Below, one piece after another: positions 1 to 6,984 of a DNA stretch of 64,000 nt. Every line of letters begins with the position of its first letter. Position 1 is the stretch's first letter. This DNA comes from Plantibacter sp. ME-Dv--P-122b (lineage in GTDB: Bacteria > Actinomycetota > Actinomycetes > Actinomycetales > Microbacteriaceae), in the NCBI RefSeq assembly GCF_030209375.1, contig NZ_JARVSC010000002.1:223601-287600 (forward strand), read 5' to 3'. The notes under the pieces were generated by a model. The model was not told the origin of the DNA and searched no databases. It worked only from the letters and a program-made list of their open reading frames with translations. The position numbers and the translations under genes are program-made.

Positions 1-1
1 C

Positions 2-610
2 GATGTCGAGGCCATGCACTACCCCGTCGCGCGACCGGACGAACTGGCCGACATCTACGCGCTCCGTGAGCACGGTGGCGTCCTCGGGGCACGCGGCGCG
101 GCGGACGTCTTCAGCATGCTCCGCCTCCCGGGCGAAGCCAGTTTCGCCGGTGGCGAGTTCGTCATCGTCGAGACCGGCGACGCCGCCACCTGGGAGATGC
201 TCCGCGAGAAGGGACATGTGGTGAGCAGGGACGGTCGGTACGCCTGCATCTTCTCCCCGTACCACCTGATGGGCGTCGAGACGCCGCTGTCCGTCCTCGA
301 GGCGGTCTCCGCGCACCGCGTGCCGGCAGAGCCCCGGCAGCACGCGACCCTCGCCGGTCGCGCCGTGCGCGATCTCCCGATCGGCACCGAGCTCAGCGTC
401 GCCGGCCACCACCACGAGATCGACGGCGTCGCCCCCGTACTCCGGGCGACGGTCGACACCGCGCCGGACGTCGCACCGTTCTACCTCCTCGACGGTGCCG
501 CGCTCGCTCGACCCGTCGCTTCCGGCGAACTCATCACCCTCCAGGACATCGACGGATTCGACTCGCGACTCTGGGACGCCTTCGCCGTGGGCCGGGAGCT
601 CGGCGCATGA
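2..610 (+). CDS. C-terminal part of a SAF-domain NAD(P)-dependent oxidoreductase (COG4091-like), 5' end outside window
   Basis: The reading frame is already open at base 2, so only about 202 C-terminal residues are present. They look like the C-terminal half of the COG4091 group of homoserine-dehydrogenase-like proteins: a catalytic-domain segment with the phrase YHLMGVETPLSVLEA, followed by a SAF-like domain containing RAVRDLPIGTELS and a terminal GELITLQDI. The NAD-binding Rossmann half lies upstream and cannot be judged. The stop overlaps the next start by ATGA, so it is probably cotranscribed with the amidohydrolase. Family members often sit in sugar-acid or polyol loci, but their reactions are mostly uncharacterised. 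The family call is from recognition of these motifs, not from a search. Confidence 0.7.
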   Translation, partial: DVEAMHYPVARPDELADIYALREHGGVLGARGAADVFSMLRLPGEASFAGGEFVIVETGDAATWEMLREKGHVVSRDGRYACIFSPYHLMGVETPLSVLEAVSAHRVPAEPRQHATLAGRAVRDLPIGTELSVAGHHHEIDGVAPVLRATVDTAPDVAPFYLLDGAALARPVASGELITLQDIDGFDSRLWDAFAVGRELGA

Positions 611-1548
611 CGGCCGTCGACCCGCACGAGATCCGCATCCTCGATGCGCACCACCACTTCTGGGACTTCGACGGCCCCGGCTACTATCCGTGGCTCCAGG
701 GGGAGTACAACGACCGGTTCTTCCTCGGCGACTACACCGGGATGCTGCACACCTTCCTCCCGGCACAGTACCGCGAGGCGACCGCAGGCTACCGCGTGGT
801 CGGCACCGTGCACGTCGAAGCGGAGCGCTCCCGCGCGCAGGAGGTCGACGAGAGCCGCTTCCTCGAGGGCCTGCACCGTACCGACCCGAGGTTTCCGGCC
901 GCAGCCGTCGCGCACGCCTCGCTCGCCCGGCCGGACGTCGGCGATGTGCTCGCCGAGCACGCCGAGATCGGGCTCGTCCGCGGCATCCGGTCGAAGCCCG
1001 TGACCTCAGCCACCGCTGCGGAAGCGGCGTCGATCGACGGCGCACCGGGCACGATGCAAGACCCCGTCTGGCTCGCCGGTCTCGCCCAGCTCGAGCTTCA
1101 CGGGTTCTCCTGGGATCTGCGGGTGCCCTATTGGCACCTCGAAGACGCGGCTGCGGTCGTCCGTGATCTGCCCGGGATCCCAGTGATCGTCAACCACTGC
1201 GGGCTTCCCCTCGACCGGTCCGAAGCGGGACTCGACGTCTGGCGTCGCGGGATGCGCGCGCTCGCGGCCCTGCCCAACACCACGGTCAAGGTCTCCGAGC
1301 TCGGACTCCCGCGCAACCGCTGGGAGCGTGCCTCCAACGAGCGGATCGTCGCGGAGACCGTGGAGGTGTTCGGGGTCGATCGCTCGATGTTCGCCTCGAA
1401 CCTCCCGGTCGCCACCCTGACGGCCCCGAGTTTCGGCGAGGTCCTCGACACGGTCCTCAGCGGTCTCCCCGGCGCGACCGGTGACGAGCTGGACCAGCTC
1501 TTCGCGCGGACGGCCGCCCGCGTGTACCGCGTCACGCTCGACGACTGA
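607..1548 (+). CDS. COG3618 amidohydrolase-family hydrolase, probable sugar lactonase
   Basis: 313 residues, a typical length for the single-domain COG3618 TIM-barrel hydrolases that include L-fuconolactonase-type lactonases. The strand-1 metal motif is DAHHHFWDF (about residues 13-21) and a second conserved histidine lies in VNHCGLP (about residue 197). Near the C terminus the usual MFGSDWPV-type motif reads MFASNLPV, with Asn where many members have the metal-site Asp. The start ATG overlaps the preceding stop. The reaction inferred from context is opening of an aldonolactone in the cytoplasm. A second member of the same family is encoded at 4207-5154. The substrate is unknown. Confidence 0.8.
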   Translation: MTAVDPHEIRILDAHHHFWDFDGPGYYPWLQGEYNDRFFLGDYTGMLHTFLPAQYREATAGYRVVGTVHVEAERSRAQEVDESRFLEGLHRTDPRFPAAAVAHASLARPDVGDVLAEHAEIGLVRGIRSKPVTSATAAEAASIDGAPGTMQDPVWLAGLAQLELHGFSWDLRVPYWHLEDAAAVVRDLPGIPVIVNHCGLPLDRSEAGLDVWRRGMRALAALPNTTVKVSELGLPRNRWERASNERIVAETVEVFGVDRSMFASNLPVATLTAPSFGEVLDTVLSGLPGATGDELDQLFARTAARVYRVTLDD

Positions 1549-1593
1549 ACCACCCACCCCACACCCGATCCACAGCCACCCGAAGGACCACCC

Positions 1594-2907
1594 ATGGGCG
1601 TCAACGACGACAAACTCTTCCGCAAGATCGCACTCAGAATCCTCCCCCTCGTGATGATGGGGTTCTTCCTCTCCTACCTCGACCGCGTCAACGTCGGCTT
1701 CGCGAAACTCGAGATGTCCTCGGACCTCGGTTTCTCCGACGCCGTCTACGGCCTCGGTGCCGGGGTGTTCTTCATCGGGTACTTCATCTTCGAGATCCCG
1801 TCGAACCTCATCCTCGCCAAGGTCGGTGCCAGGGTCTGGATCGCGCGCATCATGATCACCTGGGGGATCATCTCCGGGTTGATGTTCCTCGTGGACTCCG
1901 AGTGGATGTTCTACCTCATGCGATTCCTCCTCGGCGTCGCCGAGGCGGGCTTCATCCCCGGCGTGCTCTTCTACATGGCGCAGTGGTTCCCGGCCAGCCG
2001 CCGGGGCCGGGCCTGGGGCGTGTTCTACCTGGCACTGGCCTTCTCGGGTGTGGTCGGCGGACCGCTCTCAGGGATCGTCCTCAACGCGACGCACCTGTCG
2101 CTCGGCCTCCAGGGCTGGCAGTGGCTGTTCATCATCGAAGCGGTCCCGACGGTCATCCTGGGCTTCGTCATCCTCAAGTTCCTGCGCGAGGACCACCGGA
2201 CCGCTCCGTGGCTGGACGACGCGGAGAAGGCTCGACTGAGCGAGATGCTCGAAGCCGAGCGCCCGCCGACAGGACACACACCGCTCCGCGACGTGTTCCG
2301 GAGCCCGATCATCTGGCTGCTCGCACTCATCTACTTCTCCTACAACTTCGCCCTGTACGGCATCAGTTTCTGGCTTCCGAGCCTGATCCAGGGACTGGGC
2401 GTCGAAGGCACGCTCCAGATCGGCTTCATCTCCGCCATCCCCAGCATCGCAGCCATGGTCGCGATGGTCGTCTTCGGCTTCAGCTCGGACCGACACCAGG
2501 AGCGGAAGAAGCACATCGCTGCGGCCTTCGGGCTGAGCTTCCTCGGCTTCGTCATCTGCGTGATCGCCGGTCCGAACCCCGTACTCGGCATCATCGGGCT
2601 GAGCCTCGCCAACGCGGGTGCCCTCGCCATCCCGGCGATCTTCTGGAGCTTCCAGACGGCCATGCTCACCGGCACGGCACTCGCGGGCGGCATCGCCCTC
2701 ATCAACTCGACCGGCAACCTGGCCGGCTTCGCGGCGCCGTACCTCATCGGCTTCGTCCGTGACGCCACGGGGAGCCCGAACATCGCCCTGATCGTCTCGG
2801 CCGGGTTCATGGTCCTCGGTGCGGTCCTCGTCCTCACCGTCCGCTCGGCGCGCCGCGGCGACGCCCAGATCCCGAAGCTCGTCACCGTCGAAGGAGACCG
2901 TCCATGA
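1594..2907 (+). CDS. MFS transporter, anion:cation symporter (ACS) family
   Basis: 437 residues with the twelve-helix pattern of the major facilitator superfamily. The N terminus (FFLSYLDRVNVGFA at about residues 24-37) and the motif EIPSNLILAKVGARVW are typical of the anion:cation symporter family, which moves tartrate, glucarate, hexuronates, phthalate and similar organic acids with protons. GAAGGACC 5 nt before the ATG is a good ribosome site. It overlaps the next transporter gene by 4 nt. Lying between two lactonase-type hydrolases, it most likely imports a sugar acid. The substrate is not readable from sequence. Confidence 0.85.
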   Translation: MGVNDDKLFRKIALRILPLVMMGFFLSYLDRVNVGFAKLEMSSDLGFSDAVYGLGAGVFFIGYFIFEIPSNLILAKVGARVWIARIMITWGIISGLMFLVDSEWMFYLMRFLLGVAEAGFIPGVLFYMAQWFPASRRGRAWGVFYLALAFSGVVGGPLSGIVLNATHLSLGLQGWQWLFIIEAVPTVILGFVILKFLREDHRTAPWLDDAEKARLSEMLEAERPPTGHTPLRDVFRSPIIWLLALIYFSYNFALYGISFWLPSLIQGLGVEGTLQIGFISAIPSIAAMVAMVVFGFSSDRHQERKKHIAAAFGLSFLGFVICVIAGPNPVLGIIGLSLANAGALAIPAIFWSFQTAMLTGTALAGGIALINSTGNLAGFAAPYLIGFVRDATGSPNIALIVSAGFMVLGAVLVLTVRSARRGDAQIPKLVTVEGDRP

Positions 2908-4214
2908 CCGCCGACAATCAGCGGACCGCGCCCGGATCCGTCCAGGGTCCGAGCGGGGGGAGGGCGACGAACATCCGCTGGAGCGTCGTCGTCGTGCTCT
3001 TCCTCTTCTACACGATCAACTCGATCGACCGCAGTTCCCTCGGCGTCGCGATGCCCAGCATCGTCGGCGAGTTCGAGCTCACGCCGACCATGCAGGGTGT
3101 CATCCTCAGCGCGTTCTTCTGGACGTACTGTCTCATGCAGATCCCCGGCGGCCTCGCCGCCGACCGGTTCGGGCCCCGCCGGATCATCGGCATCGCCTCG
3201 GCCGTGTGGGGCACGTTCACCGCGTTCGCCGGCCTGGCCGTCAACGGGGTCATGCTGATCCTCGCGCGGCTCGGACTGGGGGCCTTCGAAGCGCCGTACA
3301 TGCCGGCGGCGTCCAAGCTCGTCTCCAACTGGATGCCACCGAAACGGCGTGCGACCGGTGTCACGCTCATCGACTCCGGCGCACCACTCGGTGCAGCGTT
3401 CGGCGGCCTGTTGGTCGCTTGGCTCATCACCGCGACCGGCTCCTGGCGCTGGTCGTTCATCATCATCGGCGTCTCCACGGTCGTCATCGGCTTCTGCGTG
3501 TTCCTGTACATCCGCAACCTCCCGAGCGAACACCGCCTCGTGAACCGCGCCGAGGTGGAGCTCATCACGGTCGCCGGCGGTCCTGAGGAGGAGAAACCCG
3601 GCGTGACCCGCGGGAACGCGACGGCGATGGTCGTGGGTCGGTTCGGCTGGGCCATGGTCTTCTGGGGTCTCGTGACCTGGGGCCCCAGCTACCTGAGCAA
3701 CGCCCGCGGGCTCGACCTCCAGGCGATGGGTTTCGCGACGTTCCTGATCTTCCTCTGCGGCGCCCTCGGTGAGATCCTCAGCGGGTTCCTCGCGGACCGG
3801 CTGCAGCGGATCTTCAGTCGGAACCGGTCGTTCAAGCTGCTGTTCGGGGGATCGGGCGCACTCAGCCTCGTCGCGTTGATCTCGCTCCCGTTCGTCACGG
3901 ACGCCGCACTCGCGGTCACCCTGCTCTGCATCGGAGTCTTCTTCAACCTGTTCGGCGGTCTCTACTGGACGATCCCGGCCATGTTGGCCAAGAAGGAGAA
4001 GGTCGGACTCGTCGGCGGGATCATGAACTTCGCCGGGACGTCAGCCGGCATCATCGTGCCGATCGTCGCCGGTGTCCTGCTCGACGTCACTGGTGGCTAC
4101 ACCGCGGTGCTGATCTTCCTGGCGATCGCAGCCGCCGTGTACCTCGCCGCATCGCTCATGATCAACTTCTCGGGCGTCACGAAGAACGCACCGACGGAGA
4201 CGTCCCGTGCCTGA
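2904..4214 (+). CDS. second MFS transporter, ACS family
   Basis: 436 residues, again an ACS-type MFS carrier: NSIDRSSLGVAMPSI in helix 1 and the loop motif GGLAADRFGPRRIIG are clear. It is divergent from the neighbouring carrier and is not a recent duplicate. The start is the ATG of an ATGA overlap with the first transporter. Two adjacent ACS carriers could form two specificities, for example an acid and its lactone or an epimer, or a two-component system. This is inference from arrangement only. It ends 8 nt inside the next gene. Confidence 0.85.
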   Translation: MTADNQRTAPGSVQGPSGGRATNIRWSVVVVLFLFYTINSIDRSSLGVAMPSIVGEFELTPTMQGVILSAFFWTYCLMQIPGGLAADRFGPRRIIGIASAVWGTFTAFAGLAVNGVMLILARLGLGAFEAPYMPAASKLVSNWMPPKRRATGVTLIDSGAPLGAAFGGLLVAWLITATGSWRWSFIIIGVSTVVIGFCVFLYIRNLPSEHRLVNRAEVELITVAGGPEEEKPGVTRGNATAMVVGRFGWAMVFWGLVTWGPSYLSNARGLDLQAMGFATFLIFLCGALGEILSGFLADRLQRIFSRNRSFKLLFGGSGALSLVALISLPFVTDAALAVTLLCIGVFFNLFGGLYWTIPAMLAKKEKVGLVGGIMNFAGTSAGIIVPIVAGVLLDVTGGYTAVLIFLAIAAAVYLAASLMINFSGVTKNAPTETSRA

Positions 4215-5154
4215 GTCTGAGGGCACCGGAGGCGTCCGCTACGCCGGCCCCGTCGTCGACGCCCATCACCACGTGTGGGACCTCGAGCGGAACCGGCACC
4301 CGTGGCTGCTTCCCGGGGTGCTCGTGCCGCACCGGTACGGCGACTACAGCGCGATCAAGCAGAGCTACCTGCCGGCGGACTACCGTCGTGACACGGTCGG
4401 CCTCGGTGTCGTCGCGAGCGTGTACATGGAGGCGGAATGGGACCCGACCGACCCGCTGGGGGAGACGGAGTACGTCGAGGGACTGGCGGCGTCGACCGGC
4501 GTCCCCGGCGCGATGGTGGCGCAGGTCTGGCTCGACGCTCCGGACGCCGTTGAGGTCGTCGCTGCGCAGGCCGCACATCCGCTCGTCCGGAGCGTCCGTC
4601 ACAAGCCGGGCGGACCGGCTACGGTCGCCCAGGCCAGGGTCGGTGGACGGACCCTCATGAGCGATCCTGCTTGGCGACGCGGGTACACGGCGCTCGCGAT
4701 GCACGGGTTGCACTTCGAACTGCAGACACCGTGGTGGAACCTCCATGAGGCTTCTGACCTCGCGGCCGACGTGCCTGAGACGACCATCGTGGTCAACCAC
4801 GCCGGAGTGCTGCTCGATCGCGAGCCCGACACCGTGGCCGGATGGCGGGAGGCGATGGCCGGCCTCGCGGCCCACGCCAACGTCGTCGTGAAGGCCTCCG
4901 GGCTGTGCGTCGCCGGTACGCCGTGGTCCACCGGACTCGTCCGGGAGCCGTTGCTCACGCTGGTGGAACTGTTCGGTGCTGATCGGGTGATGTTCGGGAG
5001 CAACTTCCCTGTCGACGGGATGTTCACCGATTACGCCGGGCTCCTCCACGCGTACCTCGAGAGCACGGAGACCTTGACTGCGGGGGAGCAGTCGGCGATC
5101 TTCCAGGGCACCGCGGACCGGATCTACGCGCCGGAGCGATTCGACGCGGCCTGA
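4207..5154 (+). CDS. COG3618 amidohydrolase-family hydrolase, probable sugar lactonase (paralogue)
   Basis: 315 residues with a GTG start lying 8 nt inside the upstream transporter gene. The family motifs are VDAHHHVWDLERNRHPWL near the N terminus, VNHAGVLLDRE in mid-protein and MFGSNFPVDG near the end, so it too has Asn at the position that is Asp in many metal-dependent relatives. It belongs to the same family as 607-1548 but the two are strongly diverged, suggesting two lactone substrates or a lactonase plus another hydrolase. Its last 31 bases overlap the convergent isomerase-like gene on the other strand. Confidence 0.8.
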   Translation: MPESEGTGGVRYAGPVVDAHHHVWDLERNRHPWLLPGVLVPHRYGDYSAIKQSYLPADYRRDTVGLGVVASVYMEAEWDPTDPLGETEYVEGLAASTGVPGAMVAQVWLDAPDAVEVVAAQAAHPLVRSVRHKPGGPATVAQARVGGRTLMSDPAWRRGYTALAMHGLHFELQTPWWNLHEASDLAADVPETTIVVNHAGVLLDREPDTVAGWREAMAGLAAHANVVVKASGLCVAGTPWSTGLVREPLLTLVELFGADRVMFGSNFPVDGMFTDYAGLLHAYLESTETLTAGEQSAIFQGTADRIYAPERFDAA

Positions 5155-5951
5155 TCGGTCCGCGACAACGTCGTGAGCCAGCCGAGGCTCTCCGAGGTCG
5201 AGGTTGACGGTCGGTATTCACATCCGACGAAGCCCTCGTACCCGCTCCGCGTGAGCGCATCGAAGAAGGCGGCGAAGTCGATCGTCCCGGAACCGGGCTC
5301 GCCGCGTCCCGGGCTGTCCGCGATCTGCACGTGGCCGATCCGTCCGACGTGCGTCATGACGTCCCGCATGACGTCCGCACCGTTGTTGTGCAGGTGGTAG
5401 GCGTCGAACAGGAGTCGGACGTCGGGGTGGTCCACGCGGTCGAGCACGTCGAACGCGTCGTCGACGGTCGTCAGCGGGTATGAACCGTTCTCGCCGTTCG
5501 TCAACGGTTCGAGGACGACCGTGACCCCGAGCGGAGCCAGGACGGCGACGATGCGCCGCAGGTTGCCGACGGCGGTCTCGCGCAGGACGTCGTCCGGCAT
5601 CCCGTCGGGCCGGACGCCGTAGAGGGCGTTGACCGTGCGACAGCCGGTCGCTTCGGCGATGCGGGCGACGACCGCGGTGTTGTCGGCGAGCAGATGCTCC
5701 GCACCGGGGTGCGAGAGGACGCCGCGGTCGCCGGAAGGCATGTCGCCGGCGTACAGGTTGATCGCCCGCAGCGAGACCTCCGCCCGCTCGATCGCCGTGA
5801 GGAAGGCCTGGAGCTCCGTCTCCTCGGGGACCGGCGTGGCGAACGGCCACCAGCATTCGACGTCGTCGAACCCTGCGGCCTTGGCGGCGCCGAACCGCTC
5901 GAGGAACGGCACCTCGGTGAACATGATGGACAGGTTTGCGGAGAACTGCAT
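5124..5951 (-). CDS. hydroxypyruvate-isomerase-like sugar-phosphate isomerase/epimerase family TIM barrel
   Basis: 275 residues. MQFSANLSIMFTEVPFLERF at the start is characteristic of the hydroxypyruvate isomerase (Hyi/OtnI) branch of the AP-endonuclease-2-type TIM barrels. Candidate metal-site acids are in VLEPLTNGENG and in GCEYRP near the C terminus. The ATG at 5951 is chosen because AAGGA lies just upstream; an in-frame ATG 33 nt earlier has no such site. Hyi interconverts hydroxypyruvate and tartronate semialdehyde, and OtnI acts on 2-oxo-tetronates. The divergent neighbour is a GarR-type reductase, which is the usual next enzyme, so the pair fits glyoxylate/tartronate-semialdehyde or tetronate chemistry. 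Confidence 0.8.
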   Translation of the reverse strand: MQFSANLSIMFTEVPFLERFGAAKAAGFDDVECWWPFATPVPEETELQAFLTAIERAEVSLRAINLYAGDMPSGDRGVLSHPGAEHLLADNTAVVARIAEATGCRTVNALYGVRPDGMPDDVLRETAVGNLRRIVAVLAPLGVTVVLEPLTNGENGSYPLTTVDDAFDVLDRVDHPDVRLLFDAYHLHNNGADVMRDVMTHVGRIGHVQIADSPGRGEPGSGTIDFAAFFDALTRSGYEGFVGCEYRPSTSTSESLGWLTTLSRTDQAASNRSGA

Positions 5952-5977
5952 TGTTCGTTCCTTTTCGATCGGGGTGC

Positions 5978-6006
5978 TTGACACCAGTTTGGTATATCGA
6001 AATACT
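5978..6006 (+). promoter_or_regulatory. candidate promoter for the GarR-type dehydrogenase operon
   Basis: TTGACA at 5978-5983 is a perfect -35 hexamer. Seventeen bases later AATACT at 6001-6006 matches the -10 consensus at four of six positions. The start would fall near 6013, leaving a leader of about 85 nt before the ATG at 6100. The first copy of the 12-bp repeat fills the spacer, so a bound repressor would occlude polymerase. Confidence 0.5.
5989..6000. repeat. direct repeat TTGGTATATCGA, copy 1 (candidate operator)
   Basis: Exact 12-base repeat shared with 6045-6056. It lies between the -35 and -10 of the promoter proposed for the plus-strand operon, and 38 bp upstream of the minus-strand isomerase start. 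Both copies are followed within a few bases by CTCGA. The regulator is not evident in the window; a GntR- or LacI-type protein is possible. Confidence 0.55.
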
Positions 6007-6044
6007 CGAACGCAACGCCGGGGCGATGGAGCTCACTTCTTGTC

Positions 6045-6056
6045 TTGGTATATCGA
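6045..6056. repeat. direct repeat TTGGTATATCGA, copy 2 (candidate operator)
   Basis: Second exact copy, 56 bp after the first and 43 bp upstream of the ATG at 6100. It would lie in the leader of the proposed transcript, so the pair could support looping or roadblock repression. Confidence 0.55.
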
Positions 6057-6099
6057 TAGCTCGATCAACCGGGCGACAACGACGACAGGAAGAGAGACG

Positions 6100-6984
6100 A
6101 TGACGACCATCGGATTCGTGGGACTCGGCGTCATGGGGCGCCCGATGGCGGAGCACCTCGCCGCCGCCGGACACGACGTGACGGGGTTCAGCCGCGGCGA
6201 TGCGAGCCGATCGGCCGCCAGGAACGTCGGCCTCCGCGTGGCCGACTCCGTCGGCGAGGCCGTCGTCGGTGCCGAACTCGTCATCACGATGCTGCCGGAC
6301 TCGCCGGACGTCGAATCGGTCGCGCTCGGCGCGGACGGGATCCTCGCACAGCTCGCCGACGGGGCCGACTACATCGACATGTCGACGATCCGGCCGGAGA
6401 CGGCTCGCGACGTGGCCGCCGCATTCATCGAGGCGGGCCACGGCGCACTCGACGCCCCGGTGTCCGGTGGCGAGGCAGGCGCCCGCGAGGGCACCCTCTC
6501 CGTCATGGTCGGCGGGGAGTCATCCACCTTGGAGCGGTGGCGGCCGGTCCTGCAGGCCGTCGGCGCCTCGGTGGTGCACGTCGGCCCGAGCGGCAGCGGC
6601 CAGGTCGTGAAGGCGGCCAACCAGCTGGTCGTCGCCCTCCACCTGCAGGCCCTCGCCGAGGCGGTCGTCTTCCTCGAGGCGCAGGGCGTCGACGTGGGGA
6701 CGGCGCTCTCGGTGATCCGCAAGGGTCTCGGCGGTAGCACCGTCCTCGAACGCAAGACCGATTCGGTCCTGGCGGACGACTTCCGGGCCGGCTTCCGGTC
6801 CGAGCTCCACGCGAAGGACCTCGCGATCGTCGAAGCGGCTTCCCGGACCGCCGGCGTGGGCCTGCCGGCGACCGGACTCGTCGCACAGCTGGTCCGCTCG
6901 GTGGTCGCCCGCGGCCAGGGCGGATCCGATCATTCCGCGCTCGTCGAGCTCGCCCGCTCGATGAACGGCGGGGCGCACGCATGA
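6100..6984 (+). CDS. NAD(P)-dependent beta-hydroxyacid dehydrogenase (GarR / 2-hydroxy-3-oxopropionate reductase type)
   Basis: 294 residues, the usual length for 3-hydroxyisobutyrate/tartronate-semialdehyde reductases. The N-terminal dinucleotide motif is GFVGLGVMGRPMAEHL (residues 5-20), the substrate-binding segment is DAPVSGGEAGAREGTLSVM, and the catalytic lysine is about K171 in VVKAANQ. The ATG at 6100 follows GGAAGAGAGACG and gives the correct N terminus; the frame stays open upstream but that extension crosses the divergent promoter region. The stop overlaps the next start as ATGA. The likely reaction is reduction of a 2-hydroxy-3-oxo acid, or the reverse oxidation of a sugar-acid intermediate. 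Confidence 0.85.
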   Translation: MTTIGFVGLGVMGRPMAEHLAAAGHDVTGFSRGDASRSAARNVGLRVADSVGEAVVGAELVITMLPDSPDVESVALGADGILAQLADGADYIDMSTIRPETARDVAAAFIEAGHGALDAPVSGGEAGAREGTLSVMVGGESSTLERWRPVLQAVGASVVHVGPSGSGQVVKAANQLVVALHLQALAEAVVFLEAQGVDVGTALSVIRKGLGGSTVLERKTDSVLADDFRAGFRSELHAKDLAIVEAASRTAGVGLPATGLVAQLVRSVVARGQGGSDHSALVELARSMNGGAHA

